DNA of 64,000 nt from Primorskyibacter flagellatus (lineage in GTDB: Bacteria > Pseudomonadota > Alphaproteobacteria > Rhodobacterales > Rhodobacteraceae): positions 459,243-523,242 of the forward strand of contig NZ_FWYD01000003.1 in the NCBI RefSeq assembly GCF_900176485.1, in the 5' to 3' direction. The translations under genes were made by a program, and so were the position numbers. The notes under the pieces are model-generated. The model saw only the letters and a list, made by a program, of their open reading frames with translations, was not told the DNA's origin and made no database searches. Within the stretch, counting starts at the first letter, position 1, and every line of letters starts with the position of its first letter. This document shows positions 36,971 to 45,824 of this stretch, piece by piece.

Positions 36971-38713
36971 TTATTGCGCCTTTGCGGCATCATCGAGGCG
37001 CAGTTGGGCTTTGCGCCTGCCACCCCATTCGTTGATTTCCAACCGTCCGGCGAGATGAAAGCGGGCGCCGCCGTGATTCTCCAGCGCGTCCCCAAGTGGG
37101 CCGTCATAGGCCCCAAAGCAGATTGCGTCGATTCTGGGGCCTGTTCCGTCAGAAAAACTGAGCCGCAGATGCGCTGAGCCGACGCGCTTTGCATAGCGGA
37201 TCTCGACCGAGGGGAAGGCGTGACGCGGGGCAGGGGCACCAGCGCCGAAAGGGCCGGCATTGTCGAGCTGGTCGATGATCTCTGGCGTGGCGGCCCCCGG
37301 CATCAGCGTGCCGTCAAGCCGAAGGTCGGCAGGGCCCGCATCACCGGCCCCCTGTTTGGCCAGCAGATCCGACAGCCGCGCCATTGCCTCGTCCAGCTTG
37401 TCGCGGGCGACCGTGAGGCCTGCCGCCATCTTGTGGCCACCACCCTTGAGCAGTAACCCCTCGGCGGCGAGTCTTTGGATGGCGGCACCAAGGTCCACGC
37501 CCGCGACCGACCGGCCAGAGCCTTTGCCCTCGTCCCCGTCCAGCCCGATGACAATGGCGGGCCGGTTGCTGGCTTCCTTGAGGCGGCTGGCGACGATGCC
37601 GACGACGCCGGGATGCCAGGCTTCGCCCGCCGCCCAGACCAGCGGCGCGTCAAGCCCGCGCTCTTCGGCCTGCGCCATCGCGGCGGCGCGGACCTGATCC
37701 TCGACCTCGCGGCGTTCGGTGTTCAGCGCATCCAGCCGGTTGGCCATGGCTTGCGCCTCTTGCGGATTGCGGCAGGCCAGAAGGCGTGCGCCAAGATCGG
37801 CCTTGCCGATGCGCCCGCCCGCATTGACGCGCGGCCCAAGGACAAAGCCCAGATGGTGACTGCTGGGCGCGCTGGTCAGCTTTGCCACATCCGACAGGGC
37901 CACAAGGCCGGGGCGGTCGCGCCGTGCCATGACCCGCAGCCCTTGGCGCACAAGCGCGCGGTTGACCCCGATCAGCGGTGCCACATCGGCCACGGTGGCC
38001 AGCGCCACCAGATCCAGCATCGCCATCAGGTCGGGGCCTTTCCGCCCGGATTCGCGCAGTTGGCGGTTGGTTTCGACCAGCATCAGGAACACCACGGCGG
38101 CCGCACAGAGATGCGCCAGATCGCCGGATTCGTCCTGTCGGTTGGGGTTCACGACGGCCAGCGCTGCGGGCAGCTCTTCGGCACCGAGATGGTGATCCAG
38201 CACGATCACATCCGTGCCCTTGGCGGCGGCGATCGGCTCGAAGCTGAGCGTGCCGCAATCGACGCAGACAATCAGGTCGTGATCTTTGGCCAGCGCCTGC
38301 ATGGCGGGCACGTTGGGGCCATAGCCCTCATCGATCCGGTCGGGGATATACAGCGTCGCCTGCCGGTCCATCGCGCCCAGCCAATCCAGCAGCAGCGCGG
38401 CGGAAGCCCCGCCATCCACATCATAATCGGCGAAGATGGCGATACGCTCTGCCCGGGTGACGGCGGCAAGAAAGCGTTTTGCGGCCGGTTTCATATCCCG
38501 CAAGGAGCGCGGGTCGGGCAACAGGCTGCGCAATTGCGGGGAAAGATAGGCCTGCGCCTCGGATGCGGGAACGCCTGCGCGTGCCAGCACGGCACAGATC
38601 GGACGCGGCAGGCCGGTCTGTTGCGCCAATGCCTCGGCCTGGCGTTCTGCCTCGCCCGAGGGGCCGACCCAGCGGCGGCCCGTCAGGGATGTTTCGACAT
38701 TCAGATAGGCCAT
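36971..38713 (-). CDS. recJ: Single-stranded-DNA-specific exonuclease RecJ
   Basis: A 580-residue 5'-3' ssDNA exonuclease acting in recombination and mismatch repair. The DHH phosphoesterase motifs are visible: IAIFADYDVDGG (motif I), VCVDCGT, VIVLDHHLG (motif III, DHH). The DHHA1 part has EGLLLKGGGHKMAAGLTV (near 425), and a C-terminal OB-fold follows. A GGAGG site precedes the ATG at 38713. It is followed on the minus strand by the tRNA-Glu gene. Confidence 0.96.
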   Translation of the reverse strand: MAYLNVETSLTGRRWVGPSGEAERQAEALAQQTGLPRPICAVLARAGVPASEAQAYLSPQLRSLLPDPRSLRDMKPAAKRFLAAVTRAERIAIFADYDVDGGASAALLLDWLGAMDRQATLYIPDRIDEGYGPNVPAMQALAKDHDLIVCVDCGTLSFEPIAAAKGTDVIVLDHHLGAEELPAALAVVNPNRQDESGDLAHLCAAAVVFLMLVETNRQLRESGRKGPDLMAMLDLVALATVADVAPLIGVNRALVRQGLRVMARRDRPGLVALSDVAKLTSAPSSHHLGFVLGPRVNAGGRIGKADLGARLLACRNPQEAQAMANRLDALNTERREVEDQVRAAAMAQAEERGLDAPLVWAAGEAWHPGVVGIVASRLKEASNRPAIVIGLDGDEGKGSGRSVAGVDLGAAIQRLAAEGLLLKGGGHKMAAGLTVARDKLDEAMARLSDLLAKQGAGDAGPADLRLDGTLMPGAATPEIIDQLDNAGPFGAGAPAPRHAFPSVEIRYAKRVGSAHLRLSFSDGTGPRIDAICFGAYDGPLGDALENHGGARFHLAGRLEINEWGGRRKAQLRLDDAAKAQ

Positions 38714-38781
38714 GATCCTCCGTCAGGTCCGCCCCGGACCCGGTGTTGCAGGCGCGCCTGAAGGTCCGACCGGATGCCCGG

Positions 38782-39747
38782 TCAGCGTGTCGGGTTGCGG
38801 TAGGTCATGCGCCGGACAGAGCCGGTCTTGGACCGCATCAGGATCGTTTCGGTCGTCAGGTAGCCGACCTCGCGCTTGATCCCGGCCACGAGCGACCCGT
38901 TGGTGACGCCGGTCGCGGCGAAGATCACATGTTCGGTGACCAGGTCGTCGCGGGTATAGACCCGGTCGAGATTGGTGATCCCGGCCTTGGCGGCGCGGCC
39001 CTTCTCGTCATCGTTGCGGAACAGCAGGCGGCCGAATATCTGCCCGCCCATGCATTTCAGCGCTGCTGCTGCAAGCACGCCTTCGGGTGCCCCGCCGGAT
39101 CCCATATACATATCGATGCCGGTCAGGTCGGGTTCGGCGCAATGCATCACGCCGGCCACGTCGCCATCGGTGATCAGGCGGATCGCCGCGCCGGTCTGGC
39201 GCACTTCGGCGATCATCTCTTCGTGGCGCGGGCGTTCCAGGATACAGACGGTGATGTCGTCGGTTGAACAGCCTTTTGCCGCCGCCAGCGCATTGACACG
39301 GTCCATCGGCGACATGTCCAGCGTCACCACACCCGGTTTGTAGCCCGGTCCGATTGCCAGCTTGTCCATATAGACGTCCGGCGCATGCAGCATCGAGCCG
39401 CGCGGCCCCATGGCGATGACCGTCAGCGCGTTGGGCATGTCCTTGGCCGTCAGGGTGGTGCCTTCCAGCGGGTCCAGCGCAATATCCACCGCCGGGCCGG
39501 TGCCGTTGCCGACCTCTTCGCCGATGAACAGCATGGGGGCCTCGTCACGCTCGCCTTCGCCGATCACCACGGTGCCCTGAATGTCGAGTTTGTTCAGTTG
39601 GTCGCGCATGGCGTTGACCGCAGCCTGATCGGCGGCTTTCTCATCGCCACGTCCGATCCAGTCGGCGCTGGCGATGGCGGCTTGTTCGGCCACACGCGCC
39701 AGACCAAGCGAAAGCATACGGTCATTGAAATCAATATGAGAGGTCAT
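38782..39747 (-). CDS. glpX: Fructose-1,6-bisphosphatase class II (GlpX)
   Basis: A 321-residue enzyme dephosphorylating fructose-1,6-bisphosphate in gluconeogenesis (and sedoheptulose-bisphosphate in some bacteria). It has VVIGEGERDEAPMLFIGEEVG (near 58-78), ALDPLEGTTLTAKD (metal site) and ITDGDVAGVMHC. The start at 39747 is chosen because MTSHIDFNDRMLSLGLARV is the typical N-terminus and AAGGA lies upstream. It lies between hom and recJ, a common Rhodobacteraceae order. Confidence 0.95.
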   Translation of the reverse strand: MTSHIDFNDRMLSLGLARVAEQAAIASADWIGRGDEKAADQAAVNAMRDQLNKLDIQGTVVIGEGERDEAPMLFIGEEVGNGTGPAVDIALDPLEGTTLTAKDMPNALTVIAMGPRGSMLHAPDVYMDKLAIGPGYKPGVVTLDMSPMDRVNALAAAKGCSTDDITVCILERPRHEEMIAEVRQTGAAIRLITDGDVAGVMHCAEPDLTGIDMYMGSGGAPEGVLAAAALKCMGGQIFGRLLFRNDDEKGRAAKAGITNLDRVYTRDDLVTEHVIFAATGVTNGSLVAGIKREVGYLTTETILMRSKTGSVRRMTYRNPTR

Positions 39748-40006
39748 CTGGAAATCCTTCAGGAACGGCGTTGCTGCGATGTAGCCCAACGGGGGGTGAA
39801 CAGACAAGGCCGGTAGCGCTAACGCAGGCGCGCAAGCCGCGCGGTCTAGGGTGTCCGTCAAGGCACAGGAGACTGCTTTGACTGTCTTCTGCACCCGTCG
39901 CGGGGCGCGTGGCGGACATTGCTGGCGCCATCCGCCCGCAGGCCAGGACCGCAGCCCAGGCGCGCCCGATCCGCATTCGGCCGGGCGCGTTGTGGATCTT
40001 GGCGGG

Positions 40007-41293
40007 TCAGGCTTCCTCGATGCGCAGGGCGACGGGGGCCTCGGCCAGCGCTTTTGTGGCGGGCATGGCGACCAGCGCCTCGTCCAGCGACGCACGGGTT
40101 GTCTTGTGCGTCACGATCAGAACCGGTGCGGTGCCCGAGGAATGCCCGTATTGGCGCATCCGGTCGATGGAGATCCCGGCCTCGCCCAGTGTCGTTGCAA
40201 TCTTGGCCAGCGCGCCGGGGCGGTCTTGCAAAAGCATCCGCAGATAATAGGGGGCAGGTGCCGTGGCACGGGCCGGAGTGACCGGTCGCAGGGTTGTCGC
40301 GGGTTGCCCGAAGGTCGACAGGCGGGTGCCGCGCGCGATGTCGATGACGTCGCTTAGAACCGCGCTGGCGGTGGGGCCTTCACCGGCGCCCGCACCGCGC
40401 AGCACGATCTGGCCGACCTGATCGCCCTCGATCACCACCATGTTGGTGCCGCCTTCCAACTGCCCAAGCGGAGAGCTGTCCGGTACGAGGCAGGGCGACA
40501 TGCGCTGTTCCAGCCCGCGTCCGGTCAGCTGCGCGACGCCCAGCAGCTTGATGCGGTAGCCCATATCGGCGGCCTGACGGATATCCTCGATGGTGATCTG
40601 GCCAATGCCTTCAAGTTCTACCTCGGAAAACGCCACCTGTGTGCCGTAGGCGATGGAGGCCAGCAGCGCCAGCTTGTGACCGGCGTCAATGCCGCCCACG
40701 TCCAGTTCGGGATCGGCTTCGAGAAAGCCCAGCTGGTTGGCCTCTTCGAACACCTCTTCATAGGGCAGGCCCGCCGATTGCATCCGGGTCAGGATGTAGT
40801 TGCAGGTGCCGTTCATCACGCCCATCACGCGGGTGATCTCGTTGCCGGCAAGGCCTTCGGTCAGGGATTTGATGACCGGGATGCCGCCTGCGACAGCCGC
40901 TTCGAAACGCAGCACGGCCCCCGCGCTTTCGGCCGCCTCGGCCAGGGACTGACCGTGCAGCGCCAGCATCGCCTTGTTGGCGGTGACCACATCCTTGCCC
41001 GCGGCGAGGGCTGCCTCTGTCGCGGCCTTGGCGGGGCCGTCGCTGCCGCCCATCAGTTCCACGAACACATCCACGTCGTCGCGGGTGGCCAGGGTGACGG
41101 GATCATCCTCCCACGCGTAGCCGGTCAGCGAAACGCCGCGATCCTTGTCGCGGGTGCGCGCGGAAATCGCAGAGATCGTGATCTCGCGCCCGGTGCGCGA
41201 TTGCAGCATTGCCGCCTTCTGACGGACGATCTTGACGACGCCGACACCGACGGTCCCCAGACCGGCAATTCCAAGGCGCAGGGGGTCTGACAT
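40007..41293 (-). CDS. hom: Homoserine dehydrogenase
   Basis: A 428-residue NAD(P)-dependent enzyme of threonine and methionine synthesis. The Rossmann motif GIAGLGTVGVGV is at the start. The substrate site has VMNGTCNYILTRM, and ANQLGFLEADPELDVGGIDAGHKL follows near 185. The C-terminal ACT domain YYLRMLLQDRPGALAKIATT indicates allosteric control, probably by threonine. An AGGAGC site precedes the ATG. The 259-bp gap before glpX holds nothing recognised. Confidence 0.96.
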   Translation of the reverse strand: MSDPLRLGIAGLGTVGVGVVKIVRQKAAMLQSRTGREITISAISARTRDKDRGVSLTGYAWEDDPVTLATRDDVDVFVELMGGSDGPAKAATEAALAAGKDVVTANKAMLALHGQSLAEAAESAGAVLRFEAAVAGGIPVIKSLTEGLAGNEITRVMGVMNGTCNYILTRMQSAGLPYEEVFEEANQLGFLEADPELDVGGIDAGHKLALLASIAYGTQVAFSEVELEGIGQITIEDIRQAADMGYRIKLLGVAQLTGRGLEQRMSPCLVPDSSPLGQLEGGTNMVVIEGDQVGQIVLRGAGAGEGPTASAVLSDVIDIARGTRLSTFGQPATTLRPVTPARATAPAPYYLRMLLQDRPGALAKIATTLGEAGISIDRMRQYGHSSGTAPVLIVTHKTTRASLDEALVAMPATKALAEAPVALRIEEA

Positions 41294-41375
41294 CGCGGGG
41301 CTCCTGTAAAATCTTCATGGCTTGGCGGCGATGTAGCGGGTTCGCAGGCGGGGTGCAACGGCGGGTGGTGCCGTG

Positions 41376-41660
41376 TCAGCCTTCGACAACGCCGCGCGCC
41401 ATCCGCGACCGGGTCGCGCTGTCGATGACCGGGCCGCGCAGGCGGTCGGCGCGGTCGCGCAACTGTGCCACACGGGCGGCGATGTCATCCATTGCCTCGG
41501 GCGTTGCGCGCGGGTCGCCACCCTCGGCCAGAAGACTGTCCAGCGGCAGAAGACGCGGATAGGCGGCGGACTGGATCCCCGGTGTCTGTGCCGCCTCAAG
41601 CTCTGGAAAGCTGGTGCATCCGGCAAGGGATGCAAGGGTCAGGGCAAGGATTAGGCGCAT
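41376..41660 (-). CDS. Small lipoprotein of unknown function
   Basis: A 94-residue protein starting MRLILALTLASLAGCTSF. The LAGC lipobox at residues 12-15 marks a signal peptidase II site, so the protein is anchored at Cys15. The rest is helical and charged (DIAARVAQLRDRADRLRG). It lies upstream of hom on the same strand and divergent from the TetR gene. The function is unknown. Confidence 0.7.
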   Translation of the reverse strand: MRLILALTLASLAGCTSFPELEAAQTPGIQSAAYPRLLPLDSLLAEGGDPRATPEAMDDIAARVAQLRDRADRLRGPVIDSATRSRMARGVVEG

Positions 41661-41746
41661 CGGCGGGGCGGCTCCGGTAGGGGCGGGGCGATCAGGACTG
41701 CACCGTCATGCCCCAGACGCGCGGTTTGGGCAAGTCGGGCTTTGAT

Positions 41747-41762
41747 CTGAACATTTGTTCAG
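41747..41762. promoter_or_regulatory. Palindromic operator upstream of the TetR gene
   Basis: CTGAACATTTGTTCAG is an inverted repeat (CTGAACA with TGTTCAG, two-base centre) only 12 bp before the TetR start. It also lies between the divergent lipoprotein and TetR genes, so it probably serves autoregulation. Confidence 0.6.
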
Positions 41763-41774
41763 TTATCAGGGGGT

Positions 41775-42362
41775 ATGGCACGCACGACAGGTTCTCATTC
41801 CGAAATCACCGGCCCGCGCATCCGCGAGGCAGCTTTGCGGCTGTTCGCCCGGCACGGCTATGCTGCGGTGTCGATGCGGCAGATCGCAACCGAGGTCGGG
41901 GTGCAGGCGGGCGCGTTGTATAATTACACGGCCGACAAGCAATCGCTGCTGTTTTCGCTGATGCGTGGCCATATGGACGAGCTGCTGGCGGCGCATGCGG
42001 CGCTGGGGCAGGATGGTTCGCCCACGGCGCGGCTGGAGCGGTTCACCCGCTTCCACATCAGCTTTCACGCTGACCGACCGCAGGCGGTGTTCATTTCCTA
42101 CATGGAGCTGCGCAGCCTGGAGCCGAACAATTTCCAAATCATCGAGGCGCTCCGGCGGGACTATGAGGATGCGCTGGAAAGCATCTTGCGCGACGGCATG
42201 GCGGGGGGCGATTTCACCATAGCCGATCCGAAGATAGCGACGCTGGCGGTGATTGCCATGCTGACGGGGGTGAATACCTGGTATCGCAGCGCCGGTCGCC
42301 TGTCGCTGGAAGAGGTCGAGCAGGTCTATTGGGACATGGTGCATCGCAGCGTGACGGAATAA
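41775..42362 (+). CDS. TetR/AcrR-family transcriptional regulator
   Basis: A 195-residue regulator. The helix-turn-helix is AALRLFARHGYAAVSMRQIA and TEVGVQAGALYNYTADKQSL (residues about 19-58), followed by the usual all-helical ligand domain with RDYEDALESILRDG in the middle. The ligand is unknown. A palindrome (41747-41762) just upstream is a likely operator. Its 3' end converges on the pirin gene across a strong hairpin. Confidence 0.9.
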   Translation: MARTTGSHSEITGPRIREAALRLFARHGYAAVSMRQIATEVGVQAGALYNYTADKQSLLFSLMRGHMDELLAAHAALGQDGSPTARLERFTRFHISFHADRPQAVFISYMELRSLEPNNFQIIEALRRDYEDALESILRDGMAGGDFTIADPKIATLAVIAMLTGVNTWYRSAGRLSLEEVEQVYWDMVHRSVTE

Positions 42363-42363
42363 A

Positions 42364-42395
42364 GGCGGCGGCGCAAAAATCCCTGCGCCGCCGCC
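42364..42395. terminator. Hairpin between convergent TetR and pirin genes
   Basis: GGCGGCGGCGCA (42364-42375) and TGCGCCGCCGCC (42384-42395) form a perfect 12-pair stem. There is no T run, but the position between two convergent stops suggests termination on both strands. Confidence 0.5.
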
Positions 42396-42401
42396 GGGCG
42401 G

Positions 42402-43313
42402 TCAATGTGCCGCCTTGATGAACGTGCCGTTGCGCAGGTCGCGCATGGCCTGTTGCAGCTCGGCCTGGGTGTTCATCACGATGGGCCCGTGCCAGGCGAC
42501 CGGTTCCTGAATCGGTGCGCCAGAGATCAGCAGAAAGCGCACGCCTTGTTCGCCCGCCTGCACGGTGACGCTGTCGCCGGTGCCAAAGCGCACCAGCGTG
42601 CGGTCGCCGGACATGTCGCGGATGTTCAGCTCTGCGCCGTCCACCTCTTTTTCCAAAAGCACACCGGTGGGGTCTGCGGCATCCGTGAACGCGCCCGATC
42701 CTTCGAAGACATAGGCAAAGGCCCGGCGATAAGTGTCCACAGGCAGGGTCTTTTTCACGCCCGCAGGCACATAGACGTCCAGATATTGCGGATCGGCGGC
42801 GATGCCGTCCACCGGGCCGCTTTTTCCCCAGAACGAGCCCACGATGACCTTCACGCGGGTGCCGTCATCGTCGATGATCTCGGGGATCTCCTTGCCTTCG
42901 ACGTCCTGATAGCGCGGCGCGGTCATCTTCAGCGACGAGGGCAGGTTTGCCCAAAGCTGAAAGCCATGCATTTGCCCGCTGGCATTTCCCTTGGGCATTT
43001 CCTGATGCAGGATGCCCGATCCGGCCGTCATCCATTGTACATCGCCCGCGCCCAGCGACCCGGTATTGCCCAGACTGTCGCCATGATCGACAGAGCCGTT
43101 GAGAACATATGTGATGGTCTCGATCCCGCGATGCGGATGCCATGGAAACCCTTGCAGGTAGTGATCCGGCACGTCATTGCGGAAATCATCGAACAGCAGG
43201 AACGGGTCCAGCTCTGATGGATCCTGAAAGCCGAAGGCGCGGTGCAGATGCACGCCTGCGCCCTCCATCGTGGGGGTTGCCTTGCGGGTTTCCAAAGTCG
43301 GTCTGAGGGACAT
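42402..43313 (-). CDS. Pirin-family bicupin protein
   Basis: A 303-residue bicupin. FLLFDDFRNDVPDHYLQGFP, then PHRGIETITYVLNGSVDH (first cupin with metal-binding His and Glu residues), MTAGSGILHQEMP and a second cupin-like half with VKVIVGSFWGKSGPVDGI. Some pirins have quercetinase activity or act as redox-sensing partners; the role here is not shown. The start at 43313 follows AAGGAGAC and gives MSLRPTLETRKATPTM. It is divergent from the gene at 43525. Confidence 0.9.
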   Translation of the reverse strand: MSLRPTLETRKATPTMEGAGVHLHRAFGFQDPSELDPFLLFDDFRNDVPDHYLQGFPWHPHRGIETITYVLNGSVDHGDSLGNTGSLGAGDVQWMTAGSGILHQEMPKGNASGQMHGFQLWANLPSSLKMTAPRYQDVEGKEIPEIIDDDGTRVKVIVGSFWGKSGPVDGIAADPQYLDVYVPAGVKKTLPVDTYRRAFAYVFEGSGAFTDAADPTGVLLEKEVDGAELNIRDMSGDRTLVRFGTGDSVTVQAGEQGVRFLLISGAPIQEPVAWHGPIVMNTQAELQQAMRDLRNGTFIKAAH

Positions 43314-43524
43314 TGCACGTCTCCTTCCAAGTGTTGCTGGACGAAAGATAAGGGGCGTCGGGCGTTGCGACAATCCGCGAGGCTCGAACCGCGTATGTGC
43401 AGGGACGCACACTCTCGCTTTCCCGCAATCGGTGCGCTATGCGGAGAACGTCGGGGCCGGGCATGGCCCCGACGTTTCGAAAAACAACGGAAATGACGGG
43501 CGCAGGACGCCGCAGGGGGCAGGC

Positions 43525-43995
43525 ATGCAGGACGAGATTGTGGCGCAGGCTGGTGCCTCTGCCGGACGGCGGATCATTGGTGTGGGTATCGTGGCAGCAC
43601 TTGGCTTGCTGCTTTTATACGTTGCGGTGACGGCGGCCATGGGCGCGGTCTGGCAGGTGTTGCTGGTGGCGGTCGGGGCTTTGTCGCTATGGGCGGCTCA
43701 GGTGATGTGGCAGGCAACCGCGCTGACGCTGCATCTAACCCGCGACGAATTGCGTGACAGCGCCGGGACGTTACTGGCACGGACCGAGGATATCGTCACG
43801 GTGGATCGCGGGGCTTTTGCCTTCAAGCCGTCCAACGGGTTCATGCTGAAAACCGTGGACAAGCAACCCCGTGGCTGGAAACCGGGCATCTGGTGGCGCG
43901 TTGGACGCCGGGTTGCCATTGGCGGCGTCATTCCGTCTGCCGAGGCAAAATTCATGGCCGATATGATAACCGCGATGAAGGCCGGACAAATCTGA
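43525..43995 (+). CDS. Small inner-membrane protein, two membrane segments
   Basis: A 156-residue protein. Hydrophobic segments lie at about residues 16-38 and 42-62, followed by a soluble C-terminal part of about 90 residues with LTLHLTRDELRDSAGTLLAR and RRVAIGGVIPSAEAKFMADM, resembling a PH-like membrane-associated domain. The start at 43525 gives MQDEIVAQAGAS and follows GGGGGCAGG. The function is unknown. Confidence 0.65.
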   Translation: MQDEIVAQAGASAGRRIIGVGIVAALGLLLLYVAVTAAMGAVWQVLLVAVGALSLWAAQVMWQATALTLHLTRDELRDSAGTLLARTEDIVTVDRGAFAFKPSNGFMLKTVDKQPRGWKPGIWWRVGRRVAIGGVIPSAEAKFMADMITAMKAGQI

Positions 43996-44213
43996 CCTTT
44001 CCGCGTTTGCCGGAGGACGCGGGTCTGATCTGCGATATGGATGATTTCATATGATGGTTGCGGGCTTTCGTGGCGGGGCCTGCTGGGCCGCATCTGGTGA
44101 TTTGTCCGGCGGTTCGTTGGAATCCCGGACGCGGTTCTGCGGAAAGGTCGTTTGATTTCCTGATATTGCACCGATCATGGTCAATTGTCTCGACACGGGC
44201 GACAATGGCAGCG

Positions 44214-44246
44214 CACTATGAGACGTCGAAGGAATTCGACATAGTG
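44214..44246. promoter_or_regulatory. Inverted-repeat structure upstream of the Glu/Leu dehydrogenase gene
   Basis: CACTAT (44214-44219) pairs with ATAGTG (44241-44246), and GTCGAA (44225-44230) pairs with TTCGAC (44235-44240) on a GGAA loop. A further ATTGTC/GACAAT repeat precedes it (around 44184-44205). These could be regulator-binding sites or a leader structure. The remaining 43996-44345 gap shows no gene. Confidence 0.4.
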
Positions 44247-44345
44247 TGTGACAGTATCGAATAGCGCTCGTCTTAACCGCTTTGTTACCCGCGCATGGGA
44301 CAGCTTGCGGAAGGATGCGCAGCTTGCATGACCATGGAGGGGCAG

Positions 44346-45776
44346 ATGCAGCCAAAGAACGAACCGACATTCCGGCAGAGCGTGGATATGATGTTCAATC
44401 GTGCGGTCGCGAAGATGGACCTGCCGCCGGGCTTGGAAGAAAAGATCCGCGTCTGCAATGCCACCTATACCGTACGTTTCGGTGTGCGTCTGCGCGGAGG
44501 GATCCAGACATTTGTCGGGTATCGTTCCGTGCATTCCGAACATATGGAACCGGTCAAGGGCGGTATCCGCTACGCGACCGAGGTCAACCAGGACGAGGTC
44601 GAGGCGCTGGCGGCGCTGATGACCTATAAATGTGCGCTGGTGGAGGCGCCGTTCGGCGGCTCCAAGGGTGGGCTGTGCATTGATCCGCGCCAGTATGAAG
44701 AGCATGAGCTGGAGCTGATCACCCGGCGCTTTGCCTATGAACTGGCCAAGCGCGACCTGATCCATCCCAGTCAGAACGTGCCCGCCCCCGATATGGGCAC
44801 AGGCGAACGTGAAATGGCCTGGATCGCCGATCAATATGCGCGGATGAACACCACCGACATCAATGCGCGGGCCTGTGTGACCGGCAAGCCGCTGAATGCG
44901 GGCGGTATCTCTGGCCGGGTGGAGGCGACGGGCCGGGGCGTGCAATATGCGCTGCGAGAGTTTTTCCGCGATCCGAAGGGCCTTGAGAAGGCGGGCTTGA
45001 CCGGCAAGCTGGACGGAAAGCGCGTGATCATCCAAGGGCTTGGCAATGTGGGCTATCATGCTGCCAAGTTCCTGTCCGAAGAGGATGGCTGCAAGATCAC
45101 AGGCATCATCGAGCGCGACGGCGCGCTTGTGAACGAGGCCGGTCTGAACGTCGAGAATGTGCGCGAGTGGATTATCGCCAATGGCGGTGTCACCGGCTAT
45201 CCGGACGCGACCCATCACGCCGAAGGGGCCGCGGTGCTTGGTGCGGCCTGCGATATCCTGATCCCGGCCGCGCTGGAAGGGGTTATCAACCTTGGCAATG
45301 CGGCGGATATCCAGGCGCCGCTGATCATCGAGGCCGCGAACGGCCCGATCACCGCCGGGGCGGACGAAATCCTGCGCGAAAAAGGCGTCGTTATCATTCC
45401 CGACATGTATGCAAATGCCGGTGGTGTGACGGTGTCCTATTTCGAATGGGTCAAGAATCTCAGCCATATCCGCTTTGGTCGTATGCAGCGGCGTCAGGAA
45501 GAGGCGCGCCATCAACTTGTCATCGACGAACTGGAGCGTCTGGACCGCTATCTTGGCGATGCCTGGTCGATGACGCCAGAGTTCAAGACGAAGTACCTGC
45601 GCGGCGCGGACGAGCTTGAACTGGTGCGCTCGGGTCTGGATGACACGATGCGGGTCGCCTATCAGTCGATGCGCGACGTCTGGCACGAGCGGGAAGATGT
45701 CGATGATCTTCGCACCGCCGCATATCTGGTGTCGATCACCAAGGTCGCCGCAAGCTATCGCGCCAAGGGCCTTTGA
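44346..45776 (+). CDS. Glu/Leu/Phe/Val dehydrogenase-family protein
   Basis: A 476-residue enzyme of the amino-acid dehydrogenase family, interconverting an amino acid and its 2-oxo acid with NAD(P). The catalytic PFGGSKGG segment is near residue 103, the Rossmann GLGNVGYHAAKF near 228, and MYANAGGVTVSYFEW near 355. Glutamate dehydrogenase is the most likely activity. The ATG at 44346 (MQPKNEPTFRQSVDMMFNR) is chosen for the GGAGGGGC site 3-10 bp upstream; earlier in-frame ATGs add 17 residues without homology. It ends at a strong shared hairpin with the RTX gene. Confidence 0.9.
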   Translation: MQPKNEPTFRQSVDMMFNRAVAKMDLPPGLEEKIRVCNATYTVRFGVRLRGGIQTFVGYRSVHSEHMEPVKGGIRYATEVNQDEVEALAALMTYKCALVEAPFGGSKGGLCIDPRQYEEHELELITRRFAYELAKRDLIHPSQNVPAPDMGTGEREMAWIADQYARMNTTDINARACVTGKPLNAGGISGRVEATGRGVQYALREFFRDPKGLEKAGLTGKLDGKRVIIQGLGNVGYHAAKFLSEEDGCKITGIIERDGALVNEAGLNVENVREWIIANGGVTGYPDATHHAEGAAVLGAACDILIPAALEGVINLGNAADIQAPLIIEAANGPITAGADEILREKGVVIIPDMYANAGGVTVSYFEWVKNLSHIRFGRMQRRQEEARHQLVIDELERLDRYLGDAWSMTPEFKTKYLRGADELELVRSGLDDTMRVAYQSMRDVWHEREDVDDLRTAAYLVSITKVAASYRAKGL

Positions 45777-45778
45777 AA

Positions 45779-45812
45779 CGATTGCCCCGCCCGGATCAGG
45801 GCGGGGCAATCG
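45779..45812. terminator. Convergent terminator hairpin between the dehydrogenase and RTX genes
   Basis: CGATTGCCCCGCCC (45779-45792) pairs with GGGCGGGGCAATCG (45799-45812) on a six-base loop. The 14-pair stem lies between two convergent stops. Confidence 0.65.
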
Positions 45813-45824
45813 AGTGTCTTGAAA

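Noticed and set aside
38743..40357. Plus-strand frames opposite recJ, glpX and hom
   Set aside because: Shadow frames with no ribosome-binding sites or family features.
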